A stretch of DNA of 12,022 nucleotides, from NCBI GenBank assembly GCA_050694215.1, contig JBOGXB010000060.1, forward strand, positions 1-12,022, read 5' to 3'. The DNA is from JBOGXB01 sp050694215. Lineage in GTDB: Bacteria; Actinomycetota; CADDZG01; WHSQ01. Made by a program: the position numbers and the translations under genes. The notes below the pieces were generated by a model that saw only the letters and a program-made list of their open reading frames with translations, was not told the origin of the DNA and ran no database searches. Below, piece by piece: positions 1-7,307 of the stretch (the stretch's first letter is position 1; the number at the start of each line of letters is the position of its first letter).

Positions 1-2
1 AC

Positions 3-608
3 TTGGAGCGGCTCGGCCACAGCGTCGTCGTCATCGACAAGAAGCAGACCTCCTTCGAGCGGCTCAAGCAGGACATAGGCAGACGCATCGTCGGGTTCGC
101 TTTCGACCGAGAGGTACTCGAGGAAGCGGGGATTCGAGAGGCCGAGGCTTTCGCTGCCGTCACCAGCGGGGACAACTCCAACATCCTGTCTGCCCGCGTC
201 GCTAAGGAGCACTTCAAGGTTCCTCATGTGGTGGCTCGCATCTACGACCCTCGGCGGGCCCAGATCTATCAGCGCCTCGGCATCCAGACGGTGGCCACGG
301 TGCGGTGGACGACCGATCAGATACTGAGGTCACTTTTGCCGGACGAGGTCCCGGTCGAGTACACGGTCGACAACGGAGAAGTCGTCGTGACGGCGGTGCC
401 CACGCCATCGGAGGTGATCGGCAAGAACACCAGCGCCATCGATCTCGAAGGGCAGAGAAGAGTCGTAGCCGTGAGCAGATTCGGCGTCCCGAGGGTCCCG
501 GACAAGGACCTGACCCTGCAGGACGGGGACATTCTGCACGTCGCGGTCCTCCGCGGCGGTCTGGGAGACCTCTCCGACGAGATCCGCAAGATCGGTTCGC
601 CAGAGTGA
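3..608 (+). CDS. TrkA-family potassium uptake regulator (RCK protein), 5' end cut off by the window
   Basis: This is the C-terminal 201 residues or more of a cytoplasmic RCK/TrkA protein that gates a Trk/Ktr-type or related K+ transporter by binding NAD(H) or another nucleotide. The visible part begins just after the dinucleotide-binding glycine loop (LERLGHSVVVIDK, the beta-2 strand ending in the acidic residue). It continues with the rest of the Rossmann fold (AAVTSGDNSN, VARIYDP) and then a TrkA-C domain at about residues 115-195. The GxGxxG loop is missing, so the true start lies left of position 1 and the TTG at 3 is not the real start. The stop overlaps the GTG of the next gene (gtga, 605-608), so the two are translationally coupled. 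Paired adjacent TrkA-like regulators are known in actinobacteria (the mycobacterial ceoB/ceoC pair, next to a permease). The permease here would lie upstream, outside the window. The family call is secure; the specific channel partner is inferred. Confidence 0.9.
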   Translation: MERLGHSVVVIDKKQTSFERLKQDIGRRIVGFAFDREVLEEAGIREAEAFAAVTSGDNSNILSARVAKEHFKVPHVVARIYDPRRAQIYQRLGIQTVATVRWTTDQILRSLLPDEVPVEYTVDNGEVVVTAVPTPSEVIGKNTSAIDLEGQRRVVAVSRFGVPRVPDKDLTLQDGDILHVAVLRGGLGDLSDEIRKIGSPE

Positions 609-1282
609 GCCCGAAGGCGATCCGGATTGCAGTCGCCGGCGCAGGAAACGTCGGTAGCTTCGTGGCAGAGGACCTTTCCGCCAAAGGTCACGACATCGTT
701 GTCATCGAGCAAGACCCGGCGGTGATCGCCCTCGTGAGGCCGGAGCTCGAAGTCTCGTGGGTGAAGGGCGACGCATGCGAGCTACACACGCTCGACGCTG
801 CGGTGCTGTCGTCGTGTGAGGTGGTAGTGGCTGCGACCGGCGACGACGAGGACAACCTAGTGATATCGCTGCTTGCCAAGCAGGAATTCGCGGTGCCGCG
901 CGTCGTGGCACGGGTCAATCATCCCGACAACGAGTGGCTCTTTACGGAATCGTGGGGCGTGGACGTTGCGGTGAGCATGCCGCACCTGCTGACTTCTCTC
1001 GTCGAGGAGGCGGTGTCGGTAGGCGACCTCGTAAGGCTGCTCAACTTGGAGCAAGGGAAGGTCGCACTCCTCGAGGTCACTCTGGACGAAGGTTCGCCGG
1101 CCGCGGACAAGACGATCGGTGAGCTGAGGTTGCCTCCCGACTGCACCATCGTCGCGATCGTGCGCGAGCGGCATGTGGTCACACCCAGCGACGAAACTCC
1201 ACTTCATGTGGGTGATGAGGTCATGGCACTCGCCGCACCGGAGGCAGAAGAGGACCTCAGGCGAGCCTTGACGGGCGAATGA
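605..1282 (+). CDS. TrkA-family potassium uptake regulator, second copy
   Basis: A complete 225-residue RCK protein and cytoplasmic regulator of K+ uptake. The N-terminal Rossmann domain shows the glycine loop G12-A-G14-N-V-G17. Acidic E35 ends beta-2 (DIVVIEQD), as expected for NAD(H) binding, and ATGDDEDN and VARVNHP follow. A TrkA-C domain occupies roughly residues 140-222 (VALLEVTLDEGSPA to GDEVMALAAPE). The GTG at 605 is chosen because it overlaps the upstream stop and places the glycine loop at the usual distance from the N-terminus. The frame stays open back to 305, but that extension only shadows the previous gene. The stop overlaps the next gene's ATG (atga, 1279-1282). With its neighbour it probably forms a two-subunit regulatory ring on one transporter, which is inferred from the actinobacterial CeoB/CeoC pairing. 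Confidence 0.92.
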   Translation: MSPKAIRIAVAGAGNVGSFVAEDLSAKGHDIVVIEQDPAVIALVRPELEVSWVKGDACELHTLDAAVLSSCEVVVAATGDDEDNLVISLLAKQEFAVPRVVARVNHPDNEWLFTESWGVDVAVSMPHLLTSLVEEAVSVGDLVRLLNLEQGKVALLEVTLDEGSPAADKTIGELRLPPDCTIVAIVRERHVVTPSDETPLHVGDEVMALAAPEAEEDLRRALTGE

Positions 1283-1836
1283 TGGAACGCGACAAGGCCC
1301 TCGAGATAGCGCGGAGGTACACGAAGAAAGACATCACCTTCCGTCACCTGATCTCGGTCGAGGGCGTCATGCGAGCGCTCGCCAAACACTTCGCCGAAGA
1401 CGAGGATCGGTGGGGCTATACGGGTCTATTTCACGACCTCGACTACGACGTGACCGCGGACGACTTCGAGCGTCACACTCACCTGACGGTGGAGTGGCTC
1501 AAGGAGGAGGGCTTCGACGACGAACGGGTCTTGAACGCGATCCTGGCCCACAAGGACCCCGCGTACCGCGACGATCTCCTATCGAAGTCGATCGTGCATG
1601 CCGATGCCGTCTCGGGACTTCTGGTGGCGTCTGCCCTCGTCAGGCCCGAGAAAGCGGAGGGCATGAAGGTGTCATCGGTGAAGAAGAAGCTGAAGGAGAA
1701 GTCGTTCGCGCCGGGCGTCGAGCGTGACGAGATCCGGGAGGTCGAGGAGTCGATAGCTCTTCCGCTGGACGAGTTCCTCGCCATCTCGATCACGGGCCTT
1801 CAATCCGTCGCGGCCGAGATCGGTCTCTCGAAGTAG
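1279..1836 (+). CDS. HD-domain (HDIG-type) metal-dependent phosphohydrolase
   Basis: A 185-residue soluble HD-superfamily protein. The metal-binding pattern is visible: H23 in FRHLISVEGVMRAL, the paired H52-D53 in GLFHDLDYD, H91 in AILAHKD and D109 in IVHADAVSGLL. This matches the small HDIG-domain hydrolases annotated as predicted nucleotidyl or phosphate-ester hydrolases; their substrate is generally not established and none can be read here. A basic patch (SVKKKLKEKSF, about residues 131-142) follows the catalytic core. Two adjacent ATG codons (1279 and 1282) are possible starts. The first overlaps the trkA stop and is used here. The overlap makes it the third gene of the operon with the two TrkA regulators, but no functional link to potassium uptake can be shown. 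It ends 10 bp before the convergent DedA gene. Confidence 0.85.
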   Translation: MMERDKALEIARRYTKKDITFRHLISVEGVMRALAKHFAEDEDRWGYTGLFHDLDYDVTADDFERHTHLTVEWLKEEGFDDERVLNAILAHKDPAYRDDLLSKSIVHADAVSGLLVASALVRPEKAEGMKVSSVKKKLKEKSFAPGVERDEIREVEESIALPLDEFLAISITGLQSVAAEIGLSK

Positions 1837-1846
1837 GCCGCTGGGA

Positions 1847-2464
1847 TCACGAAGCCGCCTGTTTGGAGGCTCTTTCCTTGCGACGGCGCACGTACCACAC
1901 ACCTACCCCGGCGACGAGGAGCGATCCGATGACAAGCGTCGGAACGTCGAAGTAGTCGACTACTTGCTGCCAGTTGTCTTCGACCACGACTCCCACGTAT
2001 GTCAGTGCATACGTCCACGGGATGACGCCGAGGAAGGTGTACAGACTGAATTTCCCCAGCGGCATCCGCGCGATTCCGGCCGGCAGCGAGATGAACGTGC
2101 GGATGACCGGAAGCAGGCGGCTGAAGAACGTTGCGGCCTCTCCGTACTTCTCCCACCAGACCTCGGCTTTGTCGATGTCGTGACTCCGGATCAACACGTA
2201 CTTCCCGTAGCGATCCAGTAGCCGTCGTCCGGTCTTGCGGCCTATCGCGTACGCGAGCCATGACCCGACCAGGTTGCCCGCCACACCGGCTGCTCCGACC
2301 CAGAAGAAGTCGAGTGTTCCCTCGGCCGAGTACCAGCCTCCCACCAACATCGTGACCTCACTCGGGAACGGGATGCACGCAGATTCGGCGAGCATCAGGA
2401 GGAAGATCGCCAGGTAGCCGTAGTCGGTTACCCAGGTCTTCATGAGGTCTATGACGGCTTCCAC
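1847..2464 (-). CDS. DedA-family (VTT domain) integral membrane protein
   Basis: A 205-residue polytopic membrane protein of the DedA/SNARE-associated (VTT) family. Members are flippase- or transporter-like proteins of the cytoplasmic membrane, linked to phospholipid (undecaprenyl phosphate, phosphatidylethanolamine) translocation, membrane potential and cell division. The family signatures are clear: E27-S with IPFPSE (E36) in the first hydrophobic hairpin, the glycine-rich GNLVGSWLAYAIGR at about 63-76, and the conserved FFSRLLPVIRTFISLPAG stretch with R116, P119 and R122. A final transmembrane segment at about 175-193 is followed by the basic tail VRRRKERASKQ. The start is taken as GTG at 2464. 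There is no clear Shine-Dalgarno sequence, but a TAGCAT -10-like hexamer (minus strand, 2479-2474) would place the transcript start almost at the GTG, so a leaderless message is possible. ATG at residue 8 is an alternative start. The gene converges on the HD gene and is divergent from topA. Confidence 0.92.
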   Translation of the reverse strand: MEAVIDLMKTWVTDYGYLAIFLLMLAESACIPFPSEVTMLVGGWYSAEGTLDFFWVGAAGVAGNLVGSWLAYAIGRKTGRRLLDRYGKYVLIRSHDIDKAEVWWEKYGEAATFFSRLLPVIRTFISLPAGIARMPLGKFSLYTFLGVIPWTYALTYVGVVVEDNWQQVVDYFDVPTLVIGSLLVAGVGVWYVRRRKERASKQAAS

Positions 2465-2534
2465 GAGCGCATCATGCTATGGGCTTGGTGGTGGGTCATG
2501 GTTCGTCGACGGAAGGCGTCTGCCGGCCGGGTTG

Positions 2535-2563
2535 TTGACAGGGTGTGCAAATAATGGGATATA
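2535..2563 (+). promoter_or_regulatory. Candidate sigma-70-type promoter for topA
   Basis: A perfect TTGACA -35 hexamer (2535-2540) is followed after 17 bp by GATATA (2558-2563), a weak match to the -10 consensus. A better -10-like sequence, AATAAT at 2550-2555, is too close to the -35. It lies in the 168-bp DedA/topA divergent region, and transcription would start near 2570, about 60 bp before the topA GTG. The -35 is convincing; the -10 assignment is uncertain. Confidence 0.4.
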
Positions 2564-2585
2564 CGGGCCTCCATGCAGGGGCCCG
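2564..2585 (+). other. GC-rich hairpin in the topA leader
   Basis: CGGGCCTC (2564-2571) can pair with GGGGCCCG (2578-2585) around the 6-nt loop CATGCA. This gives an 8-bp stem with one G-U pair in RNA. It sits immediately after the candidate -10 and has no U-tract, so it is not an intrinsic terminator. It may be part of the 5' untranslated leader or a DNA palindrome at the start site. Its function is not known. Confidence 0.35.
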
Positions 2586-2632
2586 CCCTCGGCTGTTCGA
2601 GCCCACCCCCCGTGTAGCGACAAAGGAGTTGC

Positions 2633-5248
2633 GTGGCGAAAAACCTTGTGATCGTCGAGTCACCGGCGAAAGCGAAGACCATAGGGAAGTACCTCGGCAA
2701 GGACTTTGTCGTGGAGTCCTCGATTGGCCACATCCGCGATTTGCCCGAGAGTGCTGCCGACGTTCCTGCTGCCTACAAGAACGAGTCGTGGGCTCGTCTA
2801 GGCGTCGATGTCGAGAACGACTTCAAGCCTTTGTATGTCGTTCCCAGCGGCAAGAAGAAGCAGGTGACGAAGCTGAAGGGTGTGCTGAAGAAGGTCGACG
2901 CTCTCTATCTCGCAACGGACGAAGATCGTGAGGGCGAATCGATCGCATGGCACCTGACGGAGATTTTGTCTCCACAGATCCCGGTGAAGCGCATGGTGTT
3001 CCACGAGATCACGAAGGCCGCCATCCACGAGGCTCTCGAGAACCCACGTGACCTGGACAGGCGGCTGGTCGACGCACAGGAGGCACGCCGGATACTGGAT
3101 CGGCTTTACGGCTACGAGGTGTCGCCGGTTCTGTGGAGGAAGGTCGGCTCAGGACTATCCGCCGGCCGCGTGCAGAGCGTTGCGACTCGCATCATCGTCC
3201 AGCGTGAGCGAGACCGCATGGCCTTCAGGTCCGCGTCGTACTGGGATCTGGAGGGAGAGTTCTCCGCCGCGGGTACGAGGTTCGGCGCGGTTCTCGTCTC
3301 TGTGGATGGAACCCGCGTCGCGACCGGTAAGGACTTCGACGCTGCCGCCAAGCTGACGCGCGATGACGTTACCGTGCTCGACGAAGGAGCTGCGACGGCT
3401 CTGGCCGCGACGCTCGGCTCGGCCACCTTCGAGGTCTCGTCGATCGAGCAAAAGCCCTTCAAGCGTTCTCCGTATCCTCCGTTCATAACGTCGACCCTGC
3501 AGCAGGAAGCAGGCCGCAAGCTCGGGTTCACGGCCCGGCGCGCGATGCAGGTCGCGCAAGCCCTTTACGAGAAGGGCCATATCACCTATATGCGAACGGA
3601 CAACGTCAGCATGTCCGAGGGGGCCATCCACTCTGCCCGCCGGCTCGCGCAGAAGCTCTATGGGGCCGAATACGTCTCGAAGGAACCGAGGCGTTATCAG
3701 CGCAAGGTTCGCAACGCACAGGAGGCACACGAGGCCATCCGGCCCGCGGGCGATGTGTTTCGGATGCCCGACGACATCGCCGGCGAGCTCTCCTCGGATG
3801 AAGGCCGGCTTTACGAGCTGATCTGGATGCGCTCCGTTGCATCTCAGATGGCCGATGCGCGAGGCGAGAGCGCGCAGGTCCGTCTGAGTGCACCAACCGC
3901 CGATGGGCGCGAGGTGGAATTCGCTGCGAGCGGCAAGATCATCTCGTTCCCCGGCTTCCTGCGCGCCTACGTCGAAGGGTCAGACGATCCCGACGCCGCG
4001 CTCGAGGACCGGGAGGTGAGGCTTCCTCCTCTCGAGGAGGGGCAGGAGATCGACCTCCTATCCGTCTCACCCAAGGAGCACTCGACGCAGCCGCCGGGCC
4101 GGTTCACGGAGGCGTCACTCGTCAGGCAACTCGAGGAGATGGGTGTGGGACGACCCTCTACGTATGCCAGCATCATCGGGACGATTCAGGACCGTGGGTA
4201 CGTGTGGAAGAAGGGAAGCGCTCTGGTTCCGTCGTTCACGGCCTTCTCCGTCACGGGTTTGATGGAGTCGCACTTCTCGAGGCTCGTCGATTTCGACTTC
4301 ACAGCCGCGATGGAGGAAGACCTCGACGAGATCGCTACCGGTGAAGAAGAAGCGATCCCCTGGCTCAAGCGCTTCTACTTCGGCAACGGCGGCATCGGCC
4401 TGCAGGAGATGGTGTCGGTCAATCTCGACGAGATCGACGCGCGCGAGGTGAACTCCATCCCAATCGGAAAGGACTCGAGGGGGCGCGAGATCGTGGCTCG
4501 AGTGGGCAAGTACGGCCCCTACCTGGAACGTGGAGACGATCGGGTATCGATCCCAGAGGACCTTCCGCCGGACGAGCTCGATGCGGCGACGGCAGTGGAG
4601 CTTCTCGAGGCCCCCAGTGCGGACCGCATCCTCGGTCGAGATCCCGAGAGCGGGCAGGACGTGCACCTGAAGGTCGGTCGGTACGGACCCTATGTCCAGC
4701 TGGGCGAGATGGACGAGGACTCCAAGGAGAAACCCCGTACCGCCTCGCTCCTCAACTCGATGGATCCATCGAGCATCAAGCTCGAAGACGCGCTCAAGCT
4801 CCTCGCACTGCCTCGCGTCGTCGGCAAGGACCCTGAATCGGACGTCGAGATCGAGGCGCTCAACGGCCGTTACGGCCCCTATCTCCGGAAGGGGAAGGAG
4901 ACCCGTTCGCTCGACGCTGAAGAGCAACTCTTCACCGTCACCCTGGACGAAGCGCTGTCCTTGTTTGCGCAGCCGAAGCAGAGGGGACGTAGAAGCAGTG
5001 CGCCTCTCAAGGAGCTCGGAGAGGATCCAGGTACGGGAAAGCCGCTGGTGATCAAGTCCGGCCGTTACGGCCCATACGTGACGGACGGAGAGGTCAACGC
5101 GTCGGTGCCGAATACCGAGACCGTCGAGGACATGACGCTCGAGCATGCCGTCACACTGATCGAGGAGAAACGCAAGAACCCTCGCAAGAAACGCAAGAAC
5201 CCTCCCAAGAAACGCAAGAACCCTCCCAAGAAACGCCGCCGCAAGTAG
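2633..5248 (+). CDS. topA: DNA topoisomerase I (type IA), zinc-finger-less actinobacterial form
   Basis: An 871-residue enzyme that relaxes negatively supercoiled DNA by a 5'-phosphotyrosine mechanism. The TOPRIM domain is at the N-terminus (LVIVESPAKAKTI). Metal-binding D96, D98 and E100 lie in ATDEDREGE, followed by the SAGRVQSVA motif. The catalytic tyrosine is Y319 in HITYMRTDN, the same number as in E. coli TopA. VGRPSTYA lies further on in the core. The C-terminal region has four topoisomerase C-terminal repeats, each with a G(K/R)YGPY motif near residues 625, 682, 745 and 810. It ends in a strongly basic tail (845-871). There is no cysteine anywhere, so the C4 zinc fingers of proteobacterial TopA are absent, as is usual in actinobacteria. 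The start is GTG 2633, with AAAGGAG at 2622-2628 four bases upstream. It is followed by the thymidylate kinase fusion and holB. Confidence 0.98.
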   Translation: MAKNLVIVESPAKAKTIGKYLGKDFVVESSIGHIRDLPESAADVPAAYKNESWARLGVDVENDFKPLYVVPSGKKKQVTKLKGVLKKVDALYLATDEDREGESIAWHLTEILSPQIPVKRMVFHEITKAAIHEALENPRDLDRRLVDAQEARRILDRLYGYEVSPVLWRKVGSGLSAGRVQSVATRIIVQRERDRMAFRSASYWDLEGEFSAAGTRFGAVLVSVDGTRVATGKDFDAAAKLTRDDVTVLDEGAATALAATLGSATFEVSSIEQKPFKRSPYPPFITSTLQQEAGRKLGFTARRAMQVAQALYEKGHITYMRTDNVSMSEGAIHSARRLAQKLYGAEYVSKEPRRYQRKVRNAQEAHEAIRPAGDVFRMPDDIAGELSSDEGRLYELIWMRSVASQMADARGESAQVRLSAPTADGREVEFAASGKIISFPGFLRAYVEGSDDPDAALEDREVRLPPLEEGQEIDLLSVSPKEHSTQPPGRFTEASLVRQLEEMGVGRPSTYASIIGTIQDRGYVWKKGSALVPSFTAFSVTGLMESHFSRLVDFDFTAAMEEDLDEIATGEEEAIPWLKRFYFGNGGIGLQEMVSVNLDEIDAREVNSIPIGKDSRGREIVARVGKYGPYLERGDDRVSIPEDLPPDELDAATAVELLEAPSADRILGRDPESGQDVHLKVGRYGPYVQLGEMDEDSKEKPRTASLLNSMDPSSIKLEDALKLLALPRVVGKDPESDVEIEALNGRYGPYLRKGKETRSLDAEEQLFTVTLDEALSLFAQPKQRGRRSSAPLKELGEDPGTGKPLVIKSGRYGPYVTDGEVNASVPNTETVEDMTLEHAVTLIEEKRKNPRKKRKNPPKKRKNPPKKRRRK
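5165..5236 (+). repeat. 21-bp tandem repeat coding for the basic tail of TopA
   Basis: Three consecutive 21-bp units (5165-5185, 5186-5206, 5207-5227) and a partial fourth (5228-5236) encode the heptad KKRKNP(P/R) at the end of topoisomerase I. Units two and three are identical; unit one differs at two positions. The frame is kept throughout, so the array expands or contracts the tail by seven residues per unit. Lysine/arginine tails on actinobacterial TopA help DNA binding and processivity, which is family knowledge; the repeat itself is read directly from the sequence. Confidence 0.9.
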
Positions 5249-5354
5249 CCTTTTAGCCGGGGCCACCAGAAAGGGGGAGGACATCCAGGAAGCACCAAGG
5301 CGCCCGGACCTCCAGGTTCTGACCTCGGCGGAGCACGTCTCTTACTTCGCGCTC

Positions 5355-7307
5355 TTGCGCAACGGAAACTTCCTGCGGTTCTTCCTCGCTCAGTTCGTTT
5401 CGAGCCTTGGCGACTGGGTCGGCGTGATAGCCATTGCGATCCTTGCGGTTGAAATCGGTGGCGGTCCGGCCGCCGTCGGCTCGGTCATGATCGCTCGCGT
5501 GCTGCCTGGTTTCATCGTCGGCCCCCTGGCCGGGGTGCTGGTCGACAGGTGGGATCGAAAACGCACGATGGTCACCGCGGACCTGATGCGGGCGATCCTG
5601 ATCTTCTCCCTCCCGTTCTTTCCAAGCCTCCTCTACCTCCTTGTCGCCTCTGTGGTTCTCGAGAGTTTGACGCTCATCTGGGGGCCCGCGAAGGACGCGG
5701 CGCTGCCGCATTTCGTGAAGAGATCGGAGCTGACTCACGCCAACTCGCTGTCGCTGATGGCCGTCTATGGGCCGTGGCCGCTCGCATCTGTCGTGTTCGC
5801 CTTACTCGTGACGCTTGCTGCGTTCCTCGCTTCGAACGTCGCGCCTCTGGAAGGCCTCCAGGGGAACACCGAGGCTCTGGCGCTGTGGATCGACTCGCTC
5901 ACCTTCGGTTTCTCCGCCCTGATGATCTCTACGCTTTCGATCCCGACCTCGTTGCGACGGGCCGAGCGCCTGGACTTCAGTGTGATCAAACGAGACCTGG
6001 CGGAGGGCCTCGGATTCGTCGTTGCCCACAAGCGCGTTCGTCCCTGGATGCTCGGTATCGCGATGACGTTCACGGCCGCCGGGGCCGTCTTCTCCCTCGG
6101 GGTTGTCTTCGTCGAGGAGGTACTGAACGCAAGTCAGGATCGGGGGTTCCCGTTTCTCATCGGGTTCCTGGGTACGGGGATGATCATCGGACTGCTTGCG
6201 GTGGGATTGCTGGTGAGGCGCATCCAGAAGGATGTGCTCTTCTCGTCGTCGATACTCCTGCTGGGATGCGGACTTATCGCTCTGGCAAGCGTCAACAGCC
6301 TCGACACCGCGATCCCCATCGCGAGCGCTCTGGGTTTCTTCGGCGGTACCGGTTACTCGACCGGCTACTCGCTGATGCACGAGAACACGGAGGACGCGCT
6401 ACGCGGCAGGACTTTCGGCGCTGCTTACACGATCATCCGGATCGGCACACTGCTCGGGCTCGGCCTCTTCCCTTTCGTGGCCCAGGGGATCGGGGACCAC
6501 CAGATCGGTAGCTACGAAATACCTTCAACGCGTGCGACTTTATGGGCTGCGGGGTTGGTCGCCATCGGCGGAGGTGTCCTTTCCATGCGCGCCATCCGGG
6601 CGCGCGGCCTCGCTCCCGCGCGGAAGGTTACGCACGAGAGGGGCTACTTCATCGCCTTCGAGGGAGGTGAAGGAGCCGGCAAGACCACGCAGATGGAAGC
6701 CCTGATCGGCTGGCTCGAGGCGCGGGGCGAGAAGGCGGTGACGACCCGTGAGCCAGGGGGCACCGCCATCGGCGATCGCATCCGGGAGATCGTGCTCGAC
6801 CCCGATGCCGAGATCGACGCCCGAACGGAGGCTCTGCTCTACGCAGCCGATCGCGCCGAGCATGTTGCGAAGCTGATAAAGCCCGCGCTGGACGCCGGGA
6901 AGATAGTGATATCCGACCGCTTCATCGATTCGTCTCTCGCATATCAAGGTCTCGCCCGGGGCTTGGGGCTCAAGGAGATCTACGACATCAGTGAATGGGC
7001 GAGCGGAGGAATACTCCCCGACCTGGTCCTGTACCTGAAGCTCGAGGCCGAGACGGGGCTTCAGCGTAGGGAGGGATCACCCGACCGCATCGAACGAGAG
7101 CAGGGTGATTTCCACGAGCGGGTTGCGAAGGCGTATCTCGATCTGGCGCAGCGGTTCCCCGAGCGGTTCGTAGTCATCGATGCAGGCAGAGCGCCCGCAG
7201 GGGTTCACCAGGACATAGTCAAGGCCATCGAGGAGCGTTGGTCCGGCGAGGTGGTTCCGTTCCTCGGCGCAGACGCGGCCTCGAGAGCGCAGCAGGTCCC
7301 CCGATGA
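5355..7307 (+). CDS. tmk: Membrane-anchored thymidylate kinase: MFS transporter domain fused to dTMP kinase
   Basis: A 650-residue fusion. Residues 1 to about 425 are a major facilitator superfamily (MFS_3-like) membrane domain, with LAQFVSSLGDW at the first helix and the loop motif VDRWDRKR between helices 2 and 3. Residues from about 431 to 640 form a complete dTMP kinase (dTMP to dTDP in dTTP synthesis). The kinase shows P-loop GGEGAGKTT with K443, the TREPGG motif at 463-469, DRFIDSSLAYQG from D521, and a LID segment DRIEREQGDF. Similar large membrane proteins with a C-terminal thymidylate kinase lie after topA in Streptomyces and relatives, so the fusion is a lineage trait. The only ATG, GTG or TTG between topA and the coding region is TTG 5355, and it lacks a ribosome-binding site. 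The frame is open upstream, with an SD-like AAGGGGGAGG at 5271-5280, so the true start is uncertain. The stop overlaps holB (atga, 7304-7307). Confidence 0.93.
   Translation: MRNGNFLRFFLAQFVSSLGDWVGVIAIAILAVEIGGGPAAVGSVMIARVLPGFIVGPLAGVLVDRWDRKRTMVTADLMRAILIFSLPFFPSLLYLLVASVVLESLTLIWGPAKDAALPHFVKRSELTHANSLSLMAVYGPWPLASVVFALLVTLAAFLASNVAPLEGLQGNTEALALWIDSLTFGFSALMISTLSIPTSLRRAERLDFSVIKRDLAEGLGFVVAHKRVRPWMLGIAMTFTAAGAVFSLGVVFVEEVLNASQDRGFPFLIGFLGTGMIIGLLAVGLLVRRIQKDVLFSSSILLLGCGLIALASVNSLDTAIPIASALGFFGGTGYSTGYSLMHENTEDALRGRTFGAAYTIIRIGTLLGLGLFPFVAQGIGDHQIGSYEIPSTRATLWAAGLVAIGGGVLSMRAIRARGLAPARKVTHERGYFIAFEGGEGAGKTTQMEALIGWLEARGEKAVTTREPGGTAIGDRIREIVLDPDAEIDARTEALLYAADRAEHVAKLIKPALDAGKIVISDRFIDSSLAYQGLARGLGLKEIYDISEWASGGILPDLVLYLKLEAETGLQRREGSPDRIEREQGDFHERVAKAYLDLAQRFPERFVVIDAGRAPAGVHQDIVKAIEERWSGEVVPFLGADAASRAQQVPR

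Noticed and set aside
305..604. Long N-terminal extension of the second TrkA gene
   Set aside because: It overlaps the first TrkA gene in another frame and reads as low-complexity arginine-rich sequence; GTG 605 gives a normal TrkA N-terminus.
5165..5236. Repeat array considered as a CRISPR or other non-coding array
   Set aside because: There are no spacers, the unit is 21 bp back to back, and the frame encodes the expected basic tail of TopA.
4115..5284. 389-codon minus-strand frame opposite topA
   Set aside because: It is a shadow of the strong codon bias of topA, whose catalytic motifs are all intact; the antisense product has no recognisable motif.
7238..7303. Upstream in-frame start for holB
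   Set aside because: It lies inside the thymidylate kinase coding sequence, and ATG 7304 overlaps the kinase stop in the same coupled style as the other gene joints here.
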